Origin: Cryptomeria japonica
Lineage: Eukaryota > Streptophyta > Pinopsida > Cupressales > Cupressaceae
Length of the DNA: 64,000 bases
Reading direction: 5' to 3'
Assembly: GCF_030272615.1 (NCBI RefSeq)
Contig: NC_081414.1
Coordinates: 770,665,653-770,729,652 of the forward strand
Shown: piece after piece, positions 24,068 through 35,500 of the stretch
How positions within the stretch are numbered: position 1 is the stretch's first letter
Layout of the letters: every line of letters starts with the position of its first letter
Made by a program: the position numbers and the translations under genes
The notes under the pieces: model-generated
Seen by the model: only the letters and a program-made list of their open reading frames with translations
Told to the model about the DNA's origin: nothing
Databases searched by the model: none

Positions 24068-25186
24068 TGTAATATCAAAAATCGCATCCTGTTTAATTCA
24101 ACGTGACAACTGGTTCCTTCCTCCATGTCATTGGTGGGCATGTACGACCATCTTTGTCCTTTTGTCTGTCAACATCACTTCATCAACTTCAAATTGGAAC
24201 TTTACCAACTCTGTTGACCTATTAGCTTCGAGACTATATCACAACGCAAAGACATCCATGTAGTGTGCTAGCATCCCATGAATTTGACAGTCAACATGGA
24301 CATTTGAGCATTACTCCTGCAACTAGAAGGAATCATAACGCCCCTGCATGCACCCACCAACATCGGTTTTTGGTCTAGAGCCTATATCTCTCCTGTTTGA
24401 TGATATTTTTGGGATCTTTCTGGCATTTTGAGATTGCTTCTTGTAAGTTGGAGCTTTTGGAAATCTCTTTGGACAACATTCATAGCTTTTCTCACAAATA
24501 CCACCATTGTTGCAACTCTCTAGATAGCTCACAACACCATTTTTATAGCATTTCAAAAAGGGGATTTACTCATTATTTTTTTCATTCATTTTACACATTA
24601 TCACTCTTTTATCTTGCATTGTCTTTCCATCAATTTCATCATTTATTAACCCATGGATTTATTTGGGTTGTCTGTGGTAGTGGAAACACCAAAACAAGGG
24701 TTTGACTTAGGCATGCTCCAAAACATAACCCCCAACATTTTCACTCTTTTTTGTGTGTAGGTGAAAAATCATGGAAAAACAGTCACTTTCCAGGAGGCTC
24801 CAATCGTGGACCGACTATGAGTCTCTTTCATCTTTTCTCCTTTTACTTTATCCTAGTCATTTCATATTCTATATATTCATTAGCTTAACTTTATTGTTTT
24901 ATGTGTTTTTATTGCATTATAATCACGTCTGGTACTTTTTGTGTGATCTTTGTACCTCATCCATACAGAAAGACAAAATGCCACACTAGTGTTGCAAACC
25001 TGCACACTCGTTCTCTAGACAAAGGTTTGGCAAGGTCGTTTAAGATCCTTGGATTGCAATTAGTTTATTCGGTTTGTTATTTCCATCCCCTGGCTCACCC
25101 TTAGCACCAGTTTAAGTGAGGTATTGCAGGGTCGATTTGTTCTCTAGGATTCATCATCCTTGAAGTAGAAAATTTCCTCCATTTTA
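24068..25186 (+). repeat. 3' LTR of G2
   Basis: Begins TGTAATATCAAAAATCGCAT. Its last bases read CATTTTA where the 5' LTR has CATTACA, so the terminal CA is mutated; the end is fixed by the following ATTTA target duplication. Confidence 0.86.
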
Positions 25187-25191
25187 ATTTA

Positions 25192-26310
25192 GTCCTTTTA
25201 GGCTTACTAATTTTTCATGGCTTATGGTTTTGTTAGGAGACTATTCATGCCCCCTTTTCAAGAATAACTAAATCTGGAGCACTTTATGGATGTAAATTTT
25301 CTTAAGTATTTGAAAAAAAATGTAGCTTTTTTTATAGGATTCTTTGCTAGCATTTATTTTACTTTGTAAAACAAAGCTATGTTTTTCTCCATTATGCTTA
25401 TGGAAATTCCTCTAATGTTGCCAAAGTGGTACATTTATAGGATCTTTGTAATCACTAGGATAATGCTCCACGCACAATTGCTATAATTTCACATCCATTC
25501 TCCTCTTGGAGGGAGTTATTAAGGTCAAAACCAATCTATAGGAAGAGACCATGGATCCTAGTCTACTGACCCAAACCCTTGAAAATGGAGATGATTCTAC
25601 TTTTAGTTGGGCTCACTTGTCAGGCCCACCTTTGTCTCTTCTCATAGATGTGATGCTCTATTGGCTAGACTTTGGCAAGCTTTTTTTGGCTTGAATTGGC
25701 CATCTCTCTAGTTCATGCTCAACAACCCTCAAAGGGCATTATTAAGGAAGAGGGTGATCTCATTGGTTAAGAGTTGATTGATGATAATTCTACCCGTAAT
25801 GATGTTTAGAGAAAACATGATGATAAACACTCCCCTTCTACTATCTTATACTAATTACCTAATTTTTTATATTATAATTAAACTTAACCCTTCTATTTTT
25901 GTTATAAACACCATCCTATATAAACTTTGAAGATGTCTCTTTATCAACCATCGTTTTTAAATATCATACTATTTTTTTTGTTTATTGAAAAAAGATGCAA
26001 ATTACAAGAATACAATGCAACAACAATTGCAATAAAAGACAAATCCAGAAAGATTGTAGCAAATTGCTCCAACAAGACACACAAAATTACATCAATAATC
26101 TGCATAGACATCAACCAACTATACCATATTGATACAAGGCTAACAATAGCATTGTCATATACACAAATGGAAATAGTTGAACAGAGACACACCTGAATCA
26201 AGATAAACAAACAATCGTCAACTTTGTAACAAAGACATTAATCCTTATTCCATAAGAAACTATTATATTTTTAATTAAAAAAATTACATAGAACTTAATC
26301 ATTAAAAAAG
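25192..26310. other. Unassigned sequence between G2 and the ascorbate oxidase gene
   Basis: 25400-25830 has a more coding-like composition (for example GGAAGAGACCATGGATCCTA) with stops in all frames and may be a worn retroelement piece. 25830-26310 is AT-rich. The open stretch 25927-26196 has no motif or promoter context and is mirrored on the other strand. Confidence 0.4.
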
Positions 26311-26829
26311 TTATCTACCAACCGTCAAATTCCGCTCTTACCAGGACAAACTTTTCTTATGCATTTCCACTACTCTTCTCTATGCACTAGGAAACTTGAT
26401 AAAGGCTGTCTTTTATTTTGTGGAATCCGAATCAGACACCTTCCAAAAGATATATATTATTCTACAATTAGGACGAATAAAGATTTAAAATAGTCAAAAT
26501 TAAACAGCGGATCCTAAACGATCTTTGCGTGATTGAACACATGGAGGACAACTATTGGGGGCCGAATAACTCGTCAAGTTGTAAGAAAAGTCAAAAAATC
26601 AAATGTTCCCATAGGCATCCTAATTCTAGATATTTTTTGTCTATGCAGCCTTGTCATTCATACAGTGGTTTTTCTTTTTTTTAATTGAAAATATCATGTG
26701 TTAATCACATGTTTCCAGTAATTAGATAAGGGAGGAGTTCGCCAGCGTGAAGAACGATGGTCAGATAGGGTACAGTTTTTCAAAAGAACACATAAGTCCC
26801 TTACATTGGATTCCCATAGCCAAAATACC

Positions 26830-26836
26830 TATAAAA
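26830..26836 (+). promoter_or_regulatory. TATA box of the ascorbate oxidase gene
   Basis: TATAAAA lies 74 bp before the ATG at 26910, giving a predicted 5' leader of roughly 45 bases. The tandem copy has TATGAAA at the same place (near 31624). Confidence 0.65.
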
Positions 26837-26909
26837 TGGGGTTACTCGGAGAGAGAGTGTATAGCTCGATCGATGCGATTTTAGATTTTGGTCGCTTGGA
26901 TTGCCTTCA

Positions 26910-29412
26910 ATGGCTAGCAGAGTTTCTGTAGTTTATGAACCAAGTGTTTACTATGTGTTGTTTTTATTGTTGGCATTCTTATCTTTTTCTGTTGAGGCGA
27001 AGGTGCATTTTCACAAATGGAAAGTAAACTACCAGACATGGGCTCCTGATTGCGTGGAGGTGACCATCATCTCTATAAATGGACAATACCCGGGGCCAAC
27101 CATTAGAGCAAGAGAGGGGGACACCGTTGTTGTCCAGTTAGAAAACTTGATGCCCACTGAAAACGTTGTTATTCACTGGCATGGCATTCGCCAGGTATAT
27201 TATCTTGTTTCCTTTTCATTTCATCTTCAGTTTAAATGTCTCGCGCATTTGATGGGTAGAAAGTCCACCTATTATATATTAAATATAACAACGAATCTAT
27301 TTATATGTGGTTTGCTTCGTAGCCCAATGGAAATGTAATCTATATTTGGGTTTACAGATGTAGAGGTTTTAATCGTTCTTCTATAGAGGATTTGAACTTG
27401 AGACATTCTTCCAAAAGTACAAATTCATGATACTATTTATAAACTATAAGATATTATGCTGTTAGGTAATGTTTGATTTAATGAGATGTTATCTATAAAC
27501 TATAATACCGTCTGTACTGCATGAGATTTCAATACTTTTGTTATCTGATGGGGAGCAGATTCATATACTGCAGAAATAACTCTTGGCGTTTTGCATTGTA
27601 GATTGGTACTCCCTGGGACGACGGGACGGCTTCCATGTCGCAGTGCGCAATCTACTCAGGCGAAACATACGTGTATAAGTTCGTTGTGGACAGAGTAAGT
27701 TGGAGTCTCTTTCAATATGGAATCTGTGCTTCACTTCACTATAATAGTTGCTAATGAATATGTGAAATGCAGCCCGGGACATACTTCTATCACGGTCATT
27801 ATGGCCTACAGCGGTCAGCAGGGTTTTATGGATCGCTGATAGTGGATGCGGCGGGTAAAGAACCCTTCACCTACCATGGAGAGCTGAGCATCGTATTAAA
27901 CGACTGGTGGCACAAGAGCACTTACGAACAGGCTGCGGGCCTCTCTTCCAATCCCTTCGTCTGGGTTGGGGAGCCTCAGGTAGATCATGTACCTTTCATT
28001 TCGTAGTCGAAATGTTTTCTGAACTAAGATGATAAATATCACACGTTCTTTTGAGTCATATGGCTATACAATCAAACGTACATAACATTTAAACTGGCGC
28101 CTAACAATCGTTTGAATCTAACGATTTTAAACTGGCGATTAACAATCGTTTGAAGTTGTGCTGCTTCTTACCAGTCACTGCTGATAGAGGGCCGAGGGCA
28201 ATACAACTGTTCAGCGACCAGCAAGTCCTGCAACGCTACAAACACGCAGTGCTCGCCTTACATCTTGCCGGTGCAACCTGGGAACACATACCGCCTTCGT
28301 ATTGCTAGTGTGGCGTCTCTTTCGGCCCTCAACTTTGTGATCCAGGTGGGTCAGCTTAATCCAAAATCTTTATTTAATAAATCACATCCATGCCAGATCT
28401 ATTCCCATCTCAAGCCTTTCTCACACTTCTCACTTTTGGTTTTGAACAGGGACACAAGATGACGGTTGTGGAGGCAGACGGGCATTATGTAGAGCCCTTT
28501 GAAGCAGACAACCTGGACGTGTACTCCGGCGAAGCATATTCCGTTCTGATCACTGCAAACCAGGACACTTCTCAAAACTATTGGGCGGGTGTGAACGTGA
28601 GAGGCAGGCAGCCCAAGACTCCCACTGGACTGGCCATCCTCAACTATCTTCCGAATCCCTCAACGAAGCTCCCCACCGCGCCGTCTCCCACGAGCCCTCT
28701 GTGGAACGACTACGCCTACAGCAAAGCTCTGGCTAAGAAATTTGTGGCTCTGAAAGGACATGAAGAGCTTCCCCCGCTTCAATCCCACAGGCGGCTGATC
28801 CTTCTCAACACGCAGAACAAGATCAACGGATTTACAAAGTGGGCAATCAACAACATTTCCCTAGTGCCGCCTCCAACTCCGTACTTGGCCGCCATGAAAT
28901 ACAAAATCAAGGGCGCCTATGAGACCACCCCACCTGCGGACGTTTACAGTCCCCGTGACTACAACATCAGAATTCCTCCCCCAAATCCCAACGCCGTCGA
29001 AGGGAATGGCGTGTACGACTTCAAATCGAACTCTGTTGTTGATGTGATTCTTCAGAATGCAAATACTCTGAATGTCAACAATTCAGAGATCCATCCATGG
29101 CATCTGCATGGGCACGATTTCTGGATTCTTGGGTATGGAGAGGGCGTGTTCGACCCGGCAAAGGACCCTGTAAATTACAACACAGTCAATCCTCCGCTAC
29201 GCAATACGGTGGCTTTGTTTCCGTATGGATGGACGGCCCTTCGGTTTAAGGCTGATAATCCAGGAGTATGGGCTTTTCACTGTCATTTGGAGGCCCACTT
29301 TTTCATGGGAATGGGAGTGATGTTTGCAGAAGGGATAGAGAAAGTAAGAGACGTGCCCAGAGCAGCGATGGGATGTGGGCTCACCAAGAATAAAATTCAC
29401 ATGCACCACTGA
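26910..29412 (+). CDS. L-ascorbate oxidase, secreted multicopper oxidase (5 exons)
   Basis: It oxidises ascorbate with reduction of O2 to water in the apoplast. Exons: 26910-27194, 27602-27694, 27773-27979, 28175-28345, 28450-29412; all introns are GT-AG and phase 0. The product is 572 residues, normal for the family. ATG 26910 opens a signal peptide (hydrophobic 13-28, likely cut after Ala30). Copper ligands are complete: HWHG at 89-92, HGH at 133-135, HPWHLHGH at 467-474 and [12 protein letters not shown] at 529-540. These give type 1 His467, Cys530, His535 and Met540; type 2 His89 and His470; type 3 His91, 133, 135, 472, 529 and 531. [12 protein letters not shown] and [14 protein letters not shown] separate it from laccases. 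N-glycosylation sequons (NCS, NAT, NIS) fit secretion. It is the only intact gene here and is richer in G+C than its surroundings. Splice sites are inferred from family conservation. Confidence 0.93.
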
Positions 29413-29660
29413 TCTCTCTGCTCGAGGTACTGATTTTTCGAGGAAATCAATAACAAGAACTATTTAAATTGTACCTTTTTTTTGGTATTTCAAGAATTCT
29501 GTCGACAATGACAATTGTGGTTGGTGTTTTCTTCCTGATTTGAAACAATGTTTCGCCAGATAAAGTAAACTGGACTACCTATTTAAAAAAGTAATAGTGT
29601 GTAGATGCCAAAAAGGAATTTAATGTCAGGTGTCCTCTGTGTTTGAAGCAGAATGGTTTA
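29413..29660 (+). other. 3' untranslated region of the ascorbate oxidase gene
   Basis: The stretch after the stop is conserved in the tandem copy (shared GGTGTTTTCTTCCTGATTTG, CAGATAAAGTAAA and GGTGTCCT), so the duplicated unit included it. No clear AATAAA was found; AATAAC lies at about 29448. Confidence 0.5.
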
Positions 29661-31080
29661 GAGTCGTTTATAAAAGATCTATAATTTATTAGAGATTAAG
29701 ATCTGTAAAATTCATTGACATGTTATGAGATATTCTCCTTATTAATATATTGTTGATATCCATACAATCCTACTATAGCATGTCTATGCGTCATGAGATG
29801 CTAGAAAATGATAAAGTTGTTTGAAAGCGTACAAATTTTTCTGAGGAGATAGTTGTAGGAGGATGAAGGCAATGGGGTCGGGCCCCTACTTAGTTTTCCC
29901 TCCTATCCACATCTTCGCAGGGTTTTCTCCCCTCAGCGACCCTCACCCGACTCTTCTTCCAACATTATTTGGCATTCAAAAAGTAGCATTCCCCTTAGCG
30001 TCCTCGGCCTTCTATTCTAAGGTGCGATTGATGCACGAGTGTTATGGTTCATGATGACATTTCATTATCTAATATTATATTTGAGATAGAATTTTTTTTT
30101 TATGTGGTTTCATTTGGCATTTTAATTATACAATAATATACTTCAAATTAGGAGATGTTTGCTAAAATTTCATGAAAAATAACAAGATTGGTTTTTATTT
30201 ATACAAGAGAATGATGGAAAAGTTCTGTTTGATTTAAAGATTGTCTTAAGAATATGGGAACCCTTGAGCTCTCCCTATTGAAATTAAATTTCACCACCAC
30301 CCCCTTTACAAGGTGAGTGATTATGATCTAATTAAATTTCAATGTTTCTTTATTATAAAACAATGGATAAGCTTCAACATAAGAAAGGTTCAACTCTTAT
30401 TTGAGTTATAGAATCCTATGTGACTAGAGAATTCAAATAAGCTAAGTTGTCTCATCTTTACTATTATTTTTCAATAAAAGACAACTACACATAATCAAAC
30501 ACAAAAGATACTATTTTTAAGAGGACAAGAAATATTTGAGTTTACAAAACAATCAAGACACTTTCTTTGATGCAATAGTATCATCAGTTTCACAAAACAT
30601 GAATTTTAACAAAATACTAACTCTTACTTAGCTAGTCATGAGGAAGGGACAAAGATAAGTCATTGTCTAATTTAGAGCATGAGAATCCTCAATTAATTAG
30701 AATTTATTTTATATTATAAAAATGAATCAAAATGGTTTGACACATCATTCAAAAGAAATTGTATTGAAATAATTATTTGGTAGAATATGAGATTTCTACT
30801 AGTTAGAAACAAAAAGCCATAAATTCAAATATAGAGATATTTTATGATTGTTTGAAAACTATTATACTATCCATTTTATTATTAATTGAAAATATATCAA
30901 TATCACATGATATATAACATATTATTAATATTATGTTTAAGCCCTTTGAATTTTTTGTTTTTGTTATAGTCATCCCTATAAACTTACAGATATATCTTTT
31001 AATGACCCCTTTTCTTAATATTATTCTATTATCTTTGAATTAAAAAATTAAGTAAAACTAACAAAAAAACTAACAAATTT
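29661..31080. other. AT-rich spacer between gene and tandem copy
   Basis: No supported gene. A short GC-richer open stretch (29863-30054) has no conserved motif. The rest is AT-rich with stops in all frames. Confidence 0.45.
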
Positions 31081-32165
31081 CAACCAACGGTCAACCTAGA
31101 GGCCTACCGTGTAGACATTTTTCTTATACATTTCCACAACTCTTGTCTAATAATGACAATAAACTTGATAAACGTTGTCTTTTATCGTATGCACTCCGAA
31201 TCAGAAACTTCTAAAGAAAAATATATTATTTTCGCATTATTTCCAGTTTGATGAACTGTAAAGGTTAAAAAATAAGTAGTGAAAACAGAATAGCTGATCC
31301 TAAGCGATCTTTGTGTGAATGAACAAATGGAGGACAGCTATTAGTAGCAAAATTATTGGTTAAAGTTGACATTAATGTCGAAAATTCAAATGTTCACATA
31401 CGATTATACACATCTCAATTCTCTAGATTTTTTATCTGGCTTCCCTTCTGTACAGTGTTTTCAATAATTGGACGAGGAGATTAGCCAACGTGAAAAACGT
31501 TCGTTAAAGAGGGTCTAATTTTTCTAGAGAAAATAGAAAACATGTAGAAATTCAATTTCCTTGACTACTTTAGATTGAAGGCGAGAATGTACCATTACAT
31601 TGGATTCCCGCTGCCAAAATGACTATGAAATAGGCCTTCTCGCAGAGAGGAAGTGTGTTGCTCGATCTATGTGGTTTTAGATTTTGCCCATCGGGATTGC
31701 CTTCAATGGCTAGCAGAGTTTCTGTAGTCTATGAACCCAGGTGTTCTCTCTGTGTTGTTGTAATTGTTGACAGTGTTGCCCTTTGCGGCTGAAGCAAAAG
31801 AGCAAGCATTTATACTAATGGAAAGTTAGCTACCACATATGGGCTCCTGATTGCGTGCAGATGAATCATGTTCACATGCACCACTGATCTCTCTGCGCGA
31901 CGCACGAATTTGTCGAAGGTAATGTCTATCAAAAATCAATTCCCCCACCCATGCACCCTGGTGCCCCATAAGAACTATTACAATTATAGCATTTCAAGAA
32001 TTCTATACGACAGTGACCGTTTGGATCGGTGTTTTCTTCCTGATTTGAAAGAGCTCTTTATCAGATAAAGTAAAGTAGCTATTTAACAAAGTAATCATAT
32101 GTAGAAGTGTCAGTCAGGAATCTTATGTCGGGTGTCCTTTCACTGTATTGGAAGCTGACTGGTTT
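31081..32165 (+). pseudogene. Tandem ascorbate oxidase copy with internal deletion
   Basis: This repeats the gene about 4.8 kb downstream: upstream region (from ACAAACTTTTCTTATGCATT-like sequence), TATA region, ATG at 31706 with ATGGCTAGCAGAGTTTCTGT unchanged, and exon 1 up to GCTCCTGATTGCGTG (about 31859). It then jumps at about 31872 to the last codons and 3' UTR (TTCACATGCACCACTGATCT). The lost part corresponds to about 27063-29396, some 2.3 kb holding the rest of exon 1 and exons 2-5. Exon 1 also has a one-base insertion (GAACCCAGG for GAACCAAG) and a TAG. TATAAAA has become TATGAAA. No copper-binding motif remains. Confidence 0.9.
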
Positions 32166-33379
32166 AAAAAGTTTACAGTTGTACACATTTTTAAAGAGTT
32201 GTTAATGGTGAAGCTCATCATGTTTTAGATAGAATTTGCTCCATGCTAATGTGGTTCCTATAATCACATGATAAGAAGAAATATCAACATTAGAATTTCT
32301 TATAATCAAAATCCATCTCCCTAAAATATTATAAACATCAAACAAAATGTTAGAATTATAAAACACTACATGCCATACTATATTTTTCTTAGTAAAGATG
32401 TCAATTCCGAATAGTATGGTTTCATCTTCATTCTTCTCTAGCTTTTTGTTACATTGTAAAGTAATTGCATTGTAATTACTTTTTTTTTTAAAGTGTTGAC
32501 ACATTCCTTTATTCTCATTATTTAATGGAATACACACAACAGAGTAGGCTCACTAAAACTGAATCCATCTAGGAATGGAAACTTGTGGATTGGATGGCAA
32601 TGAAAGGTGTCAGGAGGCATTAAACAAAAGGTTTGCTTAGGTTTGTTAAGAAAATAGAGAGGTGGTAGTCTTTAGGGTAAGAATTTGTGTGGTAAATAAT
32701 GGTAGAATAAGTTGCATGGGTAGAAATTTTTCATTTGGTATTGAGATATATAGAGAAAGAAATGCTTATTTGTTATAAGTTGGAAATTATAGAAGCAAAG
32801 TTTCATAAGGACAATGATGTTATGAATGATAAAGAATAACAAGAAATTTGGAATGTGTTAGAATGGAGTTTGAAATCTCTTGTGAGCAACTTGATCCTTA
32901 AGACATGATGAACTGCAATAAAGGTACCCTAAGATTGAATCACCTAATTAATTAGCTTGTAACTTCTCTATTGAAAATTAGATACCAAATAGCTAATAGA
33001 AATATCACCTATATCAATGTTTGTAGAACCAATATAAAAAGTGATTTAGATACAAATCTATCATTAAATTCTTATAATATCAATGACAGAATAATAAACC
33101 TAAAACTTGCTCTAAAATATTGTAGACAAAATTGATACCTATATTGATTTGAGTACTCTTTGTCATGTGAGGTATATACAGAATTAGATAGAAACTTAAT
33201 GGATGTCTCACAGTCTAGTAAAGATTCTCTTTACATGCCAATAGTAAATGATTAGTATGAAAATAAGAGTGCTTTGATCCAAATTGATATTGTAACAAAT
33301 TTTTTAATTTCTCTCTCCAATTTTAAAGATGCGTATATGATGGGTACTTCTTGTTGAATAGTTGAATAGACTGGAATAC
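32166..33379. other. Unassigned AT-rich sequence
   Basis: One minus-strand open stretch of 111 codons (32202-32537) has no recognised domain, and no terminal repeats or other gene signals are visible. It is the left flank of the nested transposon stack. Confidence 0.4.
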
Positions 33380-33796
33380 TGAGAGGGTGGGTGAATCAAT
33401 ATTCCCACACTTATAAAACTTTTACTGATATATTAACCTTATCATTTAATATCATCATCATGAATCTATAGATGTAGAATAAATAAACAACATAACCACA
33501 AAATGAACACCACATTTTATACATGGAAAACTCAAATGGGAAAACCACAAAGAGGGTTAACTCTCAAGATAATATAACTAGTTATATGGTTTTTACAAAA
33601 TGTGTGGCTCATTACCGGATGGCTCACTATAAGAATACAATGTGGGTCACTACCAAAATTCTCACCATAATAGAAATAAATGAACTGAAGAAAGTTGCAT
33701 CTCCAAATGAATGAAGTTAGTTCCAAGATAAGGTCACATAGGTCAAATCATAACAACTCACATCAAATTCAGTTAGGGATCTCTCCAACCTATCTA

Positions 33797-34016
33797 CAAT
33801 TGCTTGTAGCCGATCTGGTAAAGGATTACTAGAACACTATCTACACTCTGTCAATTGCTTGTAGCAGATCCACTAAGAGATTACTACAACACTCTCTGCA
33901 CTCTATCAATTGCTTGTAGTAGATCCAATAAGGGATTACTGCAATATTGCCTGCACTCTGTAAATTGCTTGCAACAGATCCAGTAAGGAATTACTGCAAC
34001 ACTATCTACACTCGCA
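33797..34016. repeat. 55-bp tandem repeat, 4 copies
   Basis: CAATTGCTTGTAG starts recur at 33797, 33852, 33907 and 33962 (last one AAATTGCTTGCAA), an exact 55-bp period. Each unit continues with an AGATCCANTAAGGGATTACT-like core, then ACACTNTCTGCACTCT. Copies are adjacent with no spacers and differ by point changes. Confidence 0.92.
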
Positions 34017-34197
34017 CTATTCCATATTCACCTTCTCTCTTACACATACATCATACTTTATTGTTCACACTGCATACTACTACTTCTCTTCTTTCTTGTA
34101 TACCTTACATACCACCACTCTGTCACTCGCACACTTCACACTTTTCTATTCATCACACACCACACTTCATTTTCACATATCTTTGATATATATGTAA

Positions 34198-34238
34198 GTG
34201 TGTGTGTGTGTGTGTGCATACACACACACACACACACC
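34198..34238. repeat. (TG)n-GCAT-(AC)n hairpin-forming microsatellite
   Basis: A run of TG repeats is followed, after a GCATA centre, by a run of AC repeats of equal length; the two arms are reverse complements of about 18 bp with a tiny loop. It lies in the C2 LTR. Confidence 0.85.
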
Positions 34239-34329
34239 AATAAGCACATACACCGAGATAATATGTCGACCAAACACAAATGGATTACACAACAATACAG
34301 ATCAACATGTCAACAAAATATGTTATGAT

Positions 34330-35484
34330 TGTGTGTGTGAAAAGTTGACCTATATCTGCAAGCTATAAGACACAACACTTCAATTAAGTCATTAGATGCA
34401 TGGTTAGTAAACCAATAATCAATAAATAATAAACCATTACAAAGTGACCCATTGCCTTCTAGTATATGTGAGTTTAGATTGCTCTCATATTGCTAAGCTA
34501 TCCAGTGACTAGACAACACCTAAATGAAGGATTTTTAATCTATATGAGTATGGATTTAAGCTAAATGGATGTAAGATTTAAGCTAGATATGCAAGATTAA
34601 TCTAACATGATTTAAGCAATATATGAATATTTAAGCTAAATGATATAATTAATATGAAATAACTAATATGCAATATCTTAATGCGAATTCTCAATGAACC
34701 TAGAGCAAAAATAGCATAATAACAATATATTCTCTAGGATTTTTGAATGAGAGATGAGAGCCTGAATTTATAGAAAATTTAGAAAGAAACCAATGGCTGA
34801 GATCAAATGATGATGAGCAGTCAAGATTTTCCAAGAGGAAGCACAATCCAGGTGAATTGATGTGATTGGATCTTTTTCTCATTTTTAAAGAAAATTTAAC
34901 TAAAATTAAGATAAAATCAAGAAAAAACTGATTTATTCTCTATTTCATTCAATTTTAATATTTAATTATTTCAATTGCTTTCTTTGAGAATATTTATCAA
35001 TTTTTAATTTGTTTTTTTCAAGATTATCTCCAATTAATTTCTTTTCTCAATTTTTAATTCTTTTGTTGTCAATTAATTCCTTTTTTGATTTGTTTCCTTT
35101 TTTGAAGATTTATGCTCATAATTTCCAATTCCTCTTTCTTGAATTGTTTCCTTTTTTGAAGATTTATAGCAATTTTTATTTATTTTTTAAATTAATTCCT
35201 CTTTTATGATGATTTAATGGCAAATTGATTTATTTAATTAAATATGCAAAATATAGTTAATTAAAATAAATAAGATAATTGTTTAAAATGATTTATTTGG
35301 AATGATCAATTAATTAAATAAACATTTAATTAATATTGGTTGATTAATTTTGCCATGTGACATTTAATGATTAAAGAAATTAATTGTGTGCTCAAGATTT
35401 ATTTAATTGCCTTTGGTTAGGACCTTGGCGACGTTGTCGAGATTAGGGGCTCATGGTTTAGATAACCATTTTTAGGGTATTACA
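34330..35484 (-). repeat. 3' LTR of G3 (left in window)
   Basis: Matches 43135-44216 nearly throughout. It is about 73 bp longer because the segment TTTCCTTTTTTGAAGATTTA is present twice (about 35090-35165) and once in the right copy. It ends TTTAGGGTATTACA. Confidence 0.92.
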
Positions 35485-35500
35485 TTTGCCCCTCTTTGAA
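35485..35500 (-). promoter_or_regulatory. Polypurine tract of G3
   Basis: Read on the minus strand, TTCAAAGAGGGGCAAA abuts the LTR start TGTAATACCC. Confidence 0.8.

Larger units (their letters stand above)
17569..25186 (+). mobile_element. Gypsy-like element G2, gag and protease only (non-autonomous)
   Basis: LTRs at 17569-18677 and 24068-25186 flank a 5.4 kb interior on the plus strand. The five bases on both sides are ATTTA (17564-17568 and 25187-25191), a perfect target duplication, though in AT-rich DNA. Inside, in order: primer-binding site, gag with capsid core and zinc knuckle, retropepsin-like domain, a Ser/Pro-rich tail, non-coding sequence with short repeats, polypurine tract. No reverse transcriptase, RNase H or integrase can be read. 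All frames are broken, mostly by TAG. Confidence 0.88.
33380..34329 (-). repeat. C2 3' LTR, left piece
   Basis: From the terminal TGAGAGGGTGGGTGAATC to the G3 insertion point. The last five bases (ATGAT, 34325-34329) are duplicated at 44217-44221 on the other side of G3. Confidence 0.75.

Noticed and set aside
26901-26909. Earlier start for ascorbate oxidase at the in-frame TTG 26901
   Set aside because: TTG is not a normal plant start; ATG 26910 is three codons on, opens a proper signal peptide and is conserved in the tandem copy.
29863-30054. Small GC-richer open stretch after the ascorbate oxidase gene
   Set aside because: No similarity recognised, no conserved features, and no matching part in the tandem copy.
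31706-31900. The second ascorbate oxidase copy as a functional short gene
   Set aside because: Frameshift and stop in exon 1, and all copper ligands deleted.
32202-32537. Minus-strand open stretch of 111 codons
   Set aside because: AT-rich, no recognised domain, no promoter or splice context, no neighbour support. Kept only as unassigned sequence.
33797-34016. Possible CRISPR-like array
   Set aside because: Repeats are directly adjacent with no unique spacers, in a plant LTR.
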